NCBI RefSeq assembly: GCF_051014445.1
Contig: NC_135141.1
Coordinates: forward strand, 7,254,001-7,318,000
Direction of reading: 5' to 3'
DNA: 64,000 nucleotides
Source: Colletes latitarsis
Lineage: Eukaryota; Arthropoda; Insecta; Hymenoptera; Colletidae
This document shows, one piece after another, positions 11,948 through 22,581 of this stretch. Under the pieces are notes generated by a model. The model did not search any database. It saw nothing but the letters and a program-made list of their open reading frames with translations, and was not told where the DNA came from. How positions within the stretch are numbered: position 1 is the first letter of the stretch; each line of letters opens with the position of its first letter. The translations under genes and the position numbers were made by a program.

Positions 11948-12720
11948 GTATTATTCAGAGAAATACAACAGCTGATTATAGCCAAAGTCTAACCGGGCTT
12001 TGAAATGAGAATATAAAACTTAAATGTAAAGTTCCATTTAAATTCATTCAGCCATTTATACCCAATCGTATTAATAATATACATATGTACGCTTATACAT
12101 AGGAATAATAAAAAAAAATTTCTTTTTTTTCAATAATTAAAATATGACCAGAGGGTCTTACAACGTGCATTTCCGTAAAATAAATTTTACAAAATTTTTT
12201 TTTCATTATGGGTACTTTGCTTATGTGCGCCTTCATAGGTCGGAAAGTAAAAATGCCTGCGCAGTCGAGAATCTCGACTTGAGATTCCAAATCAGTGTGG
12301 CCAGATCTGCCATAATTGAGTGCTTCGATGTCGACATTAGTAACGACGAACTTCCTTAGTATTTAACGGAGTGGTGGGGGAAAACCGACGTATCTTACCG
12401 GATGAGCCACATGTTACGCTAGGTCAGCACCTCACGCAACTTCGGGAATTCGATAAAGAACGTGAATGGGAGACTTTCCTTCTTGCTCTTGAACAGCCGA
12501 AGTCCGTCTTCGCGGCATACAATTTCGAATCTTGACGACCCAGGCATTTTTATGTTTCGAGCTATATAGGCATATACATATAAGCAAAGTCCATAATAAA
12601 AGAAGAATTTACACGTAAATACACGTTTTAAGTCCCTTTGATCATGTTTTAACTATTGAAAAAAACAAAATTATTTTTATTATTTCTATGAATGAACATA
12701 TGTATATAATGTTTAAAACA
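11948..12720. repeat. Back-to-back ends of the Merlin-like long-inverted-repeat family
   Basis: 11948-12292 matches the right inverted-repeat interior at 33225-33545. At 12293 the sequence switches to CAGTGTGGCCAGATCTGCC, an element end also seen at 39018, and runs in the opposite direction through about 12720. The two halves therefore face each other with no internal region, as in an internally collapsed copy or two nested fragments. Confidence 0.6.
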
Positions 12721-12884
12721 TTATACCTTCTGAACGGATTGGAGGATTTTAATGTTTCAAAATGCAGGCAACGCGTATTTTGGTGAAGAATATGTAGAAA
12801 TTCTAAGAATATTCGAAAAATTGGTGCATGCGAGGAGGCTCGGTACTCGTGCAGCTATATTAAATGACTTTCGATCAAGCGGAG

Positions 12885-12990
12885 CCTAATTGGCTGCTGA
12901 TTGGCTGATTTGGCTGTACCCCAGAAACCCTCTCGGATATAAAGATGACCACTGCTGACCAACTCTTCAGCAGCATTCAACCTTGGGACC
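12885..12990 (+). promoter_or_regulatory. Promoter-like region of a non-LTR element
   Basis: Two inverted CCAAT boxes (ATTGG at 12889 and 12900) and a third near-match stand ahead of a TATAAA at 12938-12943. About 30 bases further on is TCTTCAGCAGCATTCA, a plausible start region. An ORF1-like frame follows at 13215. The assignment rests on motif spacing only. Confidence 0.45.
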
Positions 12991-13214
12991 CCGTCGTGAA
13001 CGGGTCACCCTTTGAGCGAAAATCGACTACGCAGCGAAAAATAAATAGCGAAAGCATTGGCAAAGGCACGACTACAAGTGACGCATGTGAACCATAGTGA
13101 CTACAGGTCATAAAGAACCACACAAGGAGGACGCCTCCAGGACAACGCTATCTGCAGTGCCAAATAAATCAAAGCACCTCCATCGCCAGGCAGCACGATT
13201 GGAAGGTGAACCAT

Positions 13215-13431
13215 ATGCACCACCAATATTCAGAAGAAGAGCTATCTCGCTTTCAGACTCGAGAAGAGCAATTAACTCAGACCAGTTCCTCAAACACAAA
13301 CATGGACGCAACCGTGGCATCCACCTCAACGCACCCTAATAACATCACGGAGGGATTCATCCAACCCAGGAAAAGAACATCCAAGGAACTCAACACTGCC
13401 GACAACGCCAAACCGACGCGTCCCTTTTATT
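13215..13431 (+). pseudogene. N-terminal piece of a non-LTR ORF1-like protein
   Basis: From an ATG at 13215 about 72 codons read through a polar, Ser/Thr-rich stretch that includes SEEELSRFQTREEQ and ends at a basic FIQPRKRTSK segment. Such N-termini are usual in ORF1 proteins of insect I- or Jockey-like retrotransposons, but no zinc knuckle is reached. The frame is cut at about 13431 by a poly(T) tract, the antisense poly(A) tail of another retrotransposon. Confidence 0.4.
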
Positions 13432-13610
13432 CTTTTTTTTGTACGTGGGGAAATCCTCATGGACACCCGCCAGCCCACCCGAAGGGCAGCTCGGCAGATA
13501 GTGCCGGACTCTTACCGGCTAAAACCCCACGGTGACCATCCTCAGACACCTGGCGAGGGACCGGGAACTCTAATGAGACATCACAGCGTTCTCCGTCGCG
13601 AGCTAAGCAG
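13432..13610 (-). mobile_element. 3' end of an R1-type non-LTR element (antisense)
   Basis: On the minus strand a GGTCACCGTGGGGTTTT block leads to GATTTCCCCACGTAC and a short poly(A) (T-run at about 13432-13440). The same order, GGTCACCGTGGGGTTTTTAG to ATTTTCCCCACGAC to poly(A), closes the R1-type copy at 47067-47219, so this is a related 3' untranslated region. The fragment is strongly 5'-truncated and abuts LTR L8. Confidence 0.6.
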
Positions 13611-14950
13611 CTAAGCGAGTGGACTGTATATGTGAGCGTTCCCTTTAAATCGGGAATCGCTCTGTTATTGTTGTGTGATCGGGGTTCGTATCCAGCTTCC
13701 CCCGCAGCCTTATGAGAGCGGAGAGTTTTCTCCGGACTCGGGTAATTGAGAGGCGGCCGGACTTAAAATCGCCCCGTTGTTATAATGAGATTTAATCTCG
13801 TTTCTTTCGCGACTGCAACTCTTGCTTGATGCAGGAGAGGGTGAATAGAGGGAGGTTGTAAGGCTCCAACCGTCACCCGGTCCTCGGTCCCTTACCGTCT
13901 TCGTATGTGCGTACGGAACACAGTGTGGTGCAGTCTTTCAACGGCGTATTTGACGACGTACGTTGGAACTATCACACTACGGCGCTGTATCAGTTCCGTT
14001 CTACGCACAGTGGCCGTACAGGACTAGCGGTCAGTGAACAGCGCTCTAGCAGGTCGCCGGAAGCTGAGCTTGGAATAATTCGTCCCACGCTCGGACTGGA
14101 AGACCACTCAGGGTATATTCACCACGAAGGCCTCTATAGGTGGGAGCAAGATCGTTCGAAAATCAAGGGGGGATCGAGTCTTAATCTCGATGCCTCTCAC
14201 ATGACCGCTGTTTGCAGCAATACGTGGAAAATGTCAGGCTGACATGAACCGAAGTTCACTGCTGACTGGAAATCACGGTGATACGAACGAGTTTCCGCAG
14301 TCTTTTAACCGGGTCGTACTTACGAATAAATCGATTAACTAGCTGATTCGGCAAACGGAATTCCACGTGGGTTACTGATACGAATTTGCTTACGCAATCT
14401 AACCAGTAAAGCTACGGCTATACGTCGCTTGTCCGCTTAACGAAAGTTCGAATAACTCGAACTATTCGAATCTGCGACTGAATCAGCCGATGTGTCACAA
14501 GATGTTTCTTCAACGAAGGCTCGAATAACTCGAAGCGATTCGGAGATTTTGGGAATTCTGCGGAGCGTGATCGTTTACCGATGTGCTCACGGCAGGATCC
14601 TGATTAAGAGTGACGGACGAGCACGAGCTGCCAAAAGGTACGCGTGAGAGGGGGAATCCTCCGACACGCGGCGCTATCGCCGTGTCTTTCGTCCGTCTTT
14701 TTTTAACATATAAACGTATCTTTTCTCTGTACTCGTACGTTGAACCGATTGTTCGAACTCGAACGTTACTTGGTCGATCGCGTGACTTTCTGAAAAAACC
14801 CGAAAATTATGGTTTTTCTAGTTTATATTGTGTCGCGTAACGGACGCCGCGACCGAGAATCCTTTGGTCGGTTACGTACCTCGAAAACAACACTGTTTAA
14901 CGAATTTTATTCGATGTTCAAATACCTCGAATTAATGCGACAGTTAAACA
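13611..14950 (-). repeat. BEL-type LTR, inverted, truncated (L8)
   Basis: On the minus strand it starts near 14950 (a degraded form of the family start, TGTTTAACTGTCG) and runs to about 13611. By eye it is nearly the reverse complement of 25080-26390, the solo LTR L4. It stops soon after the ACAGTCCACT landmark, where the R1-type 3' end takes over, so its last 350 or so bases are missing. Confidence 0.75.
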
Positions 14951-15200
14951 ATGACCTTATGTAATAGGTTGTTGAACTGGTTTTAAGATCCTCTACCATG
15001 ATACGAAAGCAAAAACATACCGATCCATTTGAAAAAATGGAGGTGACTTTCAAATGTCCGAAATACCTCCACCTGCAAAAAAAAACTATTATTACCATCG
15101 GATAGTCTTCTTCGTGCTGTAGAATTTTATTTCAGCAAATATTTCTGCGAAACTTAATTACCGAAATATCTGAGGTGCTAGTAGTTATTGTCCCGCCCTG
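14951..15200. repeat. Terminal fragment of the mariner family seen at 57892-59671
   Basis: About 250 bases match the right end of the mariner at 59671: ACCTTATGTAATAGGTTGTTGAACT, the tract about a 'gatccattt' and the closing TATCTGAGGTGCTAGTAGTT, then GCCCTG followed by TATA. The transposase part is absent. It adjoins the start of LTR L8. Confidence 0.7.
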
Positions 15201-16205
15201 TATAATATAGATGTTCCCACATACCTATCATTACCATTTTTTAAGTACATCCAATAATCTGTATAAATTTCAACGAATTATTTCGTAACAAATTAATACG
15301 CAATTAATTGTGTAAATATGTAAATCACCTAAACTATCAAACGACATCTAAGTTCATGTTGAATGTGGTAGGCGAGCGTTTGGTCAGTGTATCGTGGATA
15401 CACTGTTCGATTACAAGACGTAACCGAATCGCGTTGGGACTATTTGAATTATATAATTGGTTGGTATACTAAAAGTGCGCTTTTCTAGGTTCTCTATGGT
15501 TTCGATGTTGGAACGAACTGTTTGCGATGACAATTTTTACTTAGCATTACATGTCGGAGAAGTCCTGATTTATGTAGGATATTTTAAGTGGTAGAAAGAC
15601 ATCGGAGGATACAATTCTATAATTGGTGCTTGGAAAAGTCGTGGATGGTTTTTTTGGAGAAGAAAGTGGGATGAAAGTGAAAGGACGATCGGAACTAAGG
15701 GGTGGTCTTGAAAATAGAAAGTCGCGGTCGATGCAAGTGATAACGGTACCTAGGTTATAAAAATATGTTGCTATTTTCTAAATTTGGGAAGGTTTCTGTC
15801 AGCCAAATGTCGCTATTGCTCTGTACTGTCTTGTGTCGACAGGTACAGGGCTACAGGGGTTTTGTTTGCGCTGAGGTCGAAATTACTATGGCCTTGAGGC
15901 TGGAATACATTGCGACGTAATAGCATAATTGTTGTGGTTATTCAGTACAAAACTCATGTTTACTTGAATGAGTCGAAAAGACATTTACTACAGAACATAT
16001 AATTAACGTAGATAACAAATTGATATATCACATGGCTCTTCAATCACATAACACTTTAATGTTTATACTCAGAATGAACGGCACGATGGTGCGCGACGAA
16101 TGTGCATCATGGCCGCGGAAACTAAAGGAAAAACGCAGGCCTAATGCCTGATCTCTATGATTACTTAATGCCATTACTTGTGGACTGAACAATCCTTCAA
16201 TAATC
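15201..16205. other. Unassigned region
   Basis: About 1 kb with no long open frame, no recognised repeat end and no RNA gene that I can support. Base composition is moderately AT-rich. Confidence 0.5.
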
Positions 16206-16581
16206 TAATTTAATTAATCACAAGAAGTGTCCGAATATCTTTTCTGTAATATTCCTCCTTTTGCTAGTGAATCTGCTTCTTCATTCCGATGTCTTATATG
16301 TTCTTTCTTTGATTCCTGTTTTTCAATATTGGTTTAAGGAGAAAAATGTATGATTTTTTCTTCGGGATTAGTTTCATGGTTGCTAGCAAAGGGTCCGACG
16401 TGAGTAATAATTGATTCAGTATATTCATATCACATGTTTTTCTACAAAATTTTCCTGTAAATTTTTCCCTGTATTCCCGTAAATGTTTATTTCTTGTTTC
16501 AACTACCTCTTCGGAAAAAATTCGAATCAGTGGTAGAGCATGTTTTATAATTAATGCTCCATGAATTAAAATTTTGTGCAC
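16206..16581 (-). pseudogene. C-terminal fragment of an insect transposon-associated protein
   Basis: On the minus strand an open frame (16581-16294) contains SEEVVETRNKHLREYREKFT and, about 20 residues later, LLLTSDPLLATMK. I know this pairing of blocks as a recurrent C-terminal segment in insect transposon-derived predicted proteins, but I cannot name the superfamily with confidence. A short segment further on, HRNEEADSLAKGG, resembles the end of an RNase H-like fold. There is no start and no catalytic core, so this is a decayed remnant. Confidence 0.35.
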
Positions 16582-16769
16582 AATGGGACGTATTATAATT
16601 ATAATAATTTTGTTATTTTAATTATTATAATTTTGTTATTTTGATAGAATATTTCGGGAAGCCCGATGTTTCCAATTACATAACTAGCCCGTTGCTCCTG
16701 TGTCCTAAGTCTCAAAAGCTTGTTGCTTTTAAATCACGTAAGAGCCCCTTGTCTGTGCGAAATGTAACC

Positions 16770-18160
16770 TCGAACATATATTTTTTTTAGTAATAATTTA
16801 ACAATAAGCAAACATATAATGCAATGAGCAAAAAAAGTCCCTTTTTCCTGAGTCAATATAAAGTTAACACCCCTGCTGTTATGTACATAGTTATAACTAT
16901 TGTAACAATTTCTGGTTATGTTGGCATCACTGTTTACTAATATGATTTTAGGAAATCCCCGTGTCTTGTTTCCATGGCAAAACAACAGAAGGAGATCCTA
17001 TTTGTATAATCTCGAAATGGGTAAACAAATAACTGTTGAATAGCATCAAATAATAATCGAAATGCATATAAATAGACAGTCCTTAAGAGAAATTGCTAAA
17101 GTTGTGCAAAGAAGCCATGTGGCTGTGAAAAAGATCATTGAGAAATATAATAATCTCGGATTATTAAGTAATATTGATCATAAACGGCGACCGTAAAAAC
17201 TCAATGAAAGTGATCTGAGGCAAATTTGCAAAGAAGTAAAAGAAAATCCTTTTTCAGTGCTGTAAAAATAGCATAAGAACTGAGTAGTCTAAAGAAAGAA
17301 ACGGTTAGTGCAAGTACAATCCGTAGAACACTGAATAGAGCAGGGTTATTTGGAAGAGTTCCGAGGAAGAAACGGTTACAATATGCTAAAGACCACCTCA
17401 AATATAATGCATCTTTCTGGAATGATGTTCTCTTCACTGATGAGAGTAAATTCGAAATTGATCAAGACAGAAAATCGCCGAAAGTATGGAGAAGTAAAAA
17501 TAGTGCTTTGAAGGAACAGAACTTAGTCCATACAGTTAAACATGGGGAGGGGGGGGGGGGATCTGTGATGGTCTGGGGGTGTGTAGCTGCTTCCGTGGTT
17601 GGAAATCTCGTGTTCATTGAAGATACAACGAAAAAGGAGGATTACATTTAAATATTGCGGAGAAACTTAGAGCCTTCCGTTGCGAAGTTGAATTTATCAA
17701 GAACATGGACATTATAAAGTGACAACGATCCGAAGCATACATCACGCATGGCAAAGGAATGGCTTTTTTACAGGACACTAAAACAATTAAAACATCCTCC
17801 GGAATCCCCAGATCTTAATTCCATAGATTTTCTATGCGATTACCTGGATTGAAAAATACGAAAAAGAGAGATGACGTTGAAAGAAACTCTCAGGAATATC
17901 ATTTTAGAAGAATAGAATCACATTTTAGCAAATTATACATCTCCATTGGTGAAATCTGTGAGAAATAAATTGACCGAATATGTAGAAAAGCGGACGTTCA
18001 ACAAAATATTAATTTCACAAAAAAAAGAAAAAATTGTTATTGATAACTATAGATGTTAACTTTATATCGACTCAAGGAAAAAGGAAAGTTTTTGTTCTTT
18101 GCATTATATGTTTGCTTATTGTTAAATTATTACTAAAAAAGATATATATTTTTTATAAAA
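16770..18160 (+). mobile_element. Tc1-like DNA transposon, decayed
   Basis: Inverted ends of about 90-100 bases flank a transposase relic. The left end (16776-16875) and the reverse complement of 18050-18157 share TTTTAGTAATAATTTAACA, AAGCAAACATATAATGCAA and ATATAAAGTTAACA in the same order. Exact termini and TA duplicates could not be fixed by eye. Confidence 0.65.
17062..17968 (+). pseudogene. Tc1-like transposase (DD34E type), multiply broken
   Basis: An ATG at 17062 opens onto a helix-turn-helix, QSLREIAKVVQRSHVAVKKI, typical of Tc1 DNA-binding domains. The first catalytic block WNDVLFTDESKF lies near 17420-17450, the second, DNDPKHTSRMAKEWL, near 17725-17765. The third reads SPDLNSIDFLCDYL near 17805-17845, where the usual Glu is replaced by Asp. 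Several stops and frameshifts interrupt the frame and a G-run near 17547-17559 adds another break. The protein cut and pasted its own element; it cannot function now. Confidence 0.75.
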
Positions 18161-18332
18161 AATAAACTGAGATTACAATATCATATACCTTTTTTCTATT
18201 TTCTTTCATACTTTTTAAATGATTTCAAACAGAAGTTGAAAATTTCAAGTGTTAACTTTATATGTATTGACGCAAACTATAGCTTTATAACACGTCGTTT
18301 ACTAATGGGGCACAAGCGAATATTATTAATTT

Positions 18333-19741
18333 CTAGCGATGGTCCTCCCAATTAAGGGTTCGATTCCCCCTCTTCTTCCGGGAGGGGGGAGAGCACTTTT
18401 TGCTCCCCACCCTGTGATCGGCCGCCCTCCCCATGTCCGCACATGGCGGACAGTGGGGGGCCGCTGAGCACTGGCTCGCGCGGTGGTCTTTCGCTCCGCA
18501 GCAGTAACATTGACCGCTGCGGTCCACCGGCGAGGTCATCCCACCAACATCCTCCTGGATTCCGCCACCTTGCGGGCAGCGGTGAGGGGGCACCGGGCCC
18601 ACACCGACCCCAGGCCGGAAGGAGACCTGCGGATCTCTCTGACCTGCACGTCTCCTTCGGGGCAGTCCACGACCCTCTTCGCCCTCACGGAAGCGATGCC
18701 ACGCTCCTCCAGGGAGATGTTCTCCCTGGCGAGCTGCATCGCCGCCGCGAGGGTCAGGTCGCTCTCCTGCGCAACGGACAGTGCAACCGCTGCCGTTTTG
18801 GGGGGCGCCTCGGTCGCGTCTTCGCGGCCTTTAATTTGGCGCGGGCGGCAAGGGCGGAGGTTGCGGCTGCGAGGCCTTCCTCGCCTCCCTCCTCGCCTTC
18901 TGCCCGTCCACCTCGCTCCACGACAACCTCCCTTGGGACGGTGCCATGGAGGACGTCCGATCTGGGACTGCGGGTAGTCTGGCCCCCTTGGAGGCCGCGA
19001 CCCGAGGCCCCGGAGTGACCACAGGGGGCGGAGCCATCGCTCCCCCCACCTTCGCCTTCCCTGATTGTACCGGTATTGGTCGGGGGAGCACCGACTTCCT
19101 GCTGACCTCTCTACCGGGGAGGAGCTCATCCCGGAAGGCGGCCAGCTTCCGGTCAATCATTTTCCCAATCCTCCTCAGGAGTTCGTCCTCTGAGGAGGAC
19201 GGGGAACTCTGCGCGGACGGAGTGCGGGCAGAAGGGCCTCTAGAGCCCCGCACCACCCCCGCCACACCCCGCTTATTTGCTACCGCCGGGGGACGCGGCG
19301 GAGGAGGCGGGAGGATTGGAGGGAGGGCCGCGCCATTCCAGCACGCCTCTGCCCTCCTCCTCCGTCGCTCCTTCTCCAACAGGAGCTGCAGACGGGCGTT
19401 CCGCCCGCTCAACTCCTGCTCCGCCTCCCTCATCTTTTGTGCAGCCTCTCTCAGGGCCTCTGCGCCGCCGCTCTTCTGTCCCTTACTGTCCCGACGACAG
19501 GGCTCATTGCCCTGCCCACGCCGTCGACGGCCTGCCCCGTCCGCTTCGTCTTGGAGCCTATGTGGCTCCTGGTGGAGGAAAAGGACGAGACTGACGCAGT
19601 CTCGTCGTCCTCGTCCACCCTCCACCATGCAGGGCCAGGTGCTGAGTAAGGCGCGAGCGCCGTCACCCTAGCCCCAACTCCGTCTTCGTCCTCCCTCACC
19701 GAACTATCCCGTCCCATCCCCGTTTTAGTTAGAAAACCCAT
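18333..19741 (-). pseudogene. R1-type ORF1 (gag-like), frameshifted
   Basis: The ATG at 19741 corresponds to the ORF1 start in copy C. Three reading frames carry the protein in turn. The acidic/Ser-rich N-terminus runs to about 19470. A coiled-coil-prone stretch follows, with SGRNARLQLLLEKERRR, then a Pro-rich linker and an LLRRIGKMIDRKLAAFRDEL helix. Last come a gag core around 18600-18850 (KTAAVALSVAQESDLTLAAA) and a C-terminal zinc-knuckle cluster, CYCCGAKDHRASQC with two further Cys groups, at 18333-18520. Such ORF1 proteins bind the element RNA. A segment present in copy C before FKGQKSGGAEAL is deleted here. Confidence 0.75.
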
Positions 19742-20130
19742 ACTGTTCCCACGCGTAGGTTGGAAATAAAGGTCCACCCGGGCAGAACCGCCTTACCCGG
19801 ATAAGCCTAATACTCCGGGGGTTCGGCAGGTGCCCCGGAGGTGGTCGCTTGGGATTGGGCCTTCTCCCCCAACCATGCATCCCATCGTCGCGCACCATAA
19901 CTTAGGATTCGAGGGCGATTTTATAGAGTCGCCATACTCGCGGCCCGGGCGGTTAAGCCAAGGCCCCCGTTCCTCCTGCCGTCACGTACCATTCACAAAA
20001 CCAAAGAAAGAATTGTGGATAGGTCGTTGTGACGACCAACAGGAGGCTTACAGTGTGATTAGCATCAGGTACCTCGGGGTCGCTACACCCCGTACTGCGG
20101 CCGACATTTGCCGGACACAGCCCCTGAGGG
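18333..20130 (-). mobile_element. R1-type non-LTR element copy B: 5' end with ORF1
   Basis: Read on the minus strand, it begins near 20130 (CCCTCAGGGGCTG), carries a 5' untranslated region of about 390 bases and then ORF1. The same 5' region opens copy C at 62776. The element stops near 18333, about where ORF2 should begin, without a poly(A), so it has lost its 3' half. It is fused to the RT of copy A in the same orientation. Confidence 0.75.
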
Positions 20131-21231
20131 ACCACTAGACCCAGCCTGCGGATTTCGGCGACAACGGTGGCCATCGCCACCTCCGCGGCGTGCGCTGTCC
20201 CACTCACGAGCACCAGCGTGTCATCGGCATAACACGCCAGCGCTACGTCAGCTGGCAAAGGGGCCCACAGTACCGAGCGGTTCCCGATGTTCCATAGCAG
20301 GGGCCCCAGAAATGGCCACTGCAGAACACCGTGCACGACCCCCCTCCGCATTGTAACTCCGTCCCGGCCAGTGCAGCTGATCCACCTGTCGCTCAGATAG
20401 GACCCGACTATCCTCAGGTGTGGGAGCACACGACGAAAGTCTAGCGCCCCAATAATCGCCTGCCAGGGCAGGATGTTAAAGGCATTGACGATATCTAGTG
20501 ATATCGCCAGTACCACCCTAACCTGGGAGGTGGCCCCCTGAGAGAGGGACCGGACCAGCTGGATGGCATCGAGCGTGGACCGTTCCTCTCTAAAGCCGAA
20601 TTGGCGGGGGGCCAAGTCGGGTCCTACCGTGGACAGGTGATTGGTGAGGCAGGCAGCCACTATTCTTTCGAAGAATTTGCCCCCCTCATCCAACAAACAT
20701 ACAGGCCGGTACGCGGAGCGCGTACATGCTGGCCTTCCCAACTTTCGGAGAAGAACCAACCGCGCTACTTTCCATCCTGAGGAGAATACCTCTCGGCGGA
20801 GGAAATCGTTGAGCAGCCTCCCGAACCACGAGCTCAAGACGCCAAGGACACAGGCCAACACCTGGCCGGGCACGCCGTCGGGACCCGGAGCAACTCTCCG
20901 AGCCTTCATCTGATGAACGGCCCGGCCCATCTCCTCGGGGGGTGACCTGCAGTATCTGGCACCAGATGGTAGGGTCCCAGGCTTCTCGAGGAGGTGGTAC
21001 CCCGACCCGGTTAGACCCCGGGAACAGGGTTGATACCACCTCCTCTAAAAACTGGAGGCCGAAAGTTTTCGACCGAGGGGGCGCCCACGGATGAAGCTTG
21101 TCCATTATAAGCCTATACGGGCACTCCACGGATCCCTATTCAGCTCCCCGAGGAGGTCCATCCATGCCCGTGTCTTGGCGTCTCGGATGGCGCGCTGAAG
21201 GTTCCGCCGACAGACACGAATAGCTGTTAAA
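20131..21231 (-). pseudogene. R1-type ORF2 fragment (reverse transcriptase), copy A
   Basis: Minus strand, running from the linker that precedes the RT (about 21231) through a frameshift near 20935. It continues into a long frame with the RT blocks APGPDGVPG, AYRPVCLLDE, RQFGFREERSTLDAI, SLDIVNAFN and catalytic CYADDTLVL. The usual GVPQGSVLGP block is altered to GVLQWPFLGP, so the enzyme is inactive. It ends about 30 residues after the catalytic box, where copy B starts; the long open frame reads on into the copy B leader only by chance. RNase-H-like and C-terminal zinc regions are missing. Confidence 0.8.
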
Positions 21232-22581
21232 TACCTGACAACGTTAGCCACGTTGTGTGTCCTACTTTTCTTCGCACGCTCCTGGTTTGTGCTTGTCGCA
21301 CTCAGGAGCGGGAATCTCTGCCGCCGCGGTACGCAGCAAAGCTTGTGGACTGTATATGTGAGCGTTTCCTTTAAATCAGGAATCGCTCTGTTATTCTTGC
21401 GTGAGAACGAGATTCAATCTCGTTTCTTTTGCGACTGCAACACTTGATTGCCGCAGGAGAGGGTGATTAGAGGGACGTTGTAAGACTCCAACCGTCACCC
21501 GGTCCTCGGTCCCTTACCATCTTCGTATGTGCGTACGGGACACATGTTGTGCAGACTTTCAACGGCGTATTTGACGACTTACAATTGGGACTATCATACC
21601 ACGGCGCTTTATGAGTCGCGTTCTACGCACAGTGGCCGTACAGGACTGGCGGTCAGTGAACAGCATTCTAGCTGGTCGCCGGAAACAGGGCTTGGAATAA
21701 CTCGTCCCACGCTCCGACTGGAAGACGGCAAGACCACTCAGGGTATATGCGCCACGAAGGCCCCTATAGGTGGGAGCAAGATCGTTCGAAAATCAAGGGA
21801 GGATCGAGTCCTAATCCCGATGCCTCTCACAGGACCGCTGTTTGCAACAATACGTGGAGCTGTCAGGCTGACGTGATCCGAAGTTCACTGCTGAAGGGAA
21901 ATCTCGTTGATACCAACGAATTTCCGCAGTCTTTTAACCGGGTCGCACTCACGACCGAACCGGTTAACTAGCTGATTCGGCAAACGGAATTACACGTAGG
22001 TTACTGGGATGAGTTTGCTTACGCAATCTAATCTCGTCAGGCTACGACTATACGTCGCTTGTCCGCTTAATGAAAGTTCGAATAACTCAAACTATTCGAA
22101 TCTGCGACGGAATCAGCCGATATGTCACGAGATATTTCTCAAACGACAGCTCGAATAACTCGATGCGATTCGGAGATTATTTTTGAATTCTGCAAAGCGT
22201 GATCGGTTATCGATGTGCGCTCGGCAGGCTCTCGATAGGAAGTGACGGACGAGCACGAGCTGCCAAAATGTACGCGTGAGAGGGGGAATCCTCCGACACG
22301 CGGCGCTGTCGCCGTGTCTCTCGTCCGTTTTTTTCTAACGTATAATTTTCGCACCTTCTCTATGGTCGAGCGTTCAACCCGCGTATTCGAAATTGAACGT
22401 TACTGTATCGTTCGCGTGGCTTACAGAAAAACTCGAGAAGCGAGGTTTTTTCTGCTGCCTTATGTTTCGAACCGCGGACGCGTCGACCTACAATATTCTG
22501 GTCGGTCGCGTATACCGAAAACAAAACGACTAACGAATTATTTCAGGTTTAAATTAATCGGATTATCTCGATCTTTAAACA
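21232..22581 (-). repeat. BEL-type LTR, inverted, truncated (L7)
   Basis: On the minus strand it starts at 22581 (TGTTTAAAGATCG) inside Copia-1 and matches L4 and L8 through the ACAGTCCAC landmark. It reaches slightly further than L8, to GGTATTTAACA at about 21232, where the R1-type ORF2 fragment begins. Confidence 0.75.

Noticed and set aside
13907..14242. A 111-codon frame repeated at 25762-26097 on the other strand
   Set aside because: It is part of LTRs L8 and L4. The matching LTR L7 breaks the frame, and nothing in it resembles a protein family.
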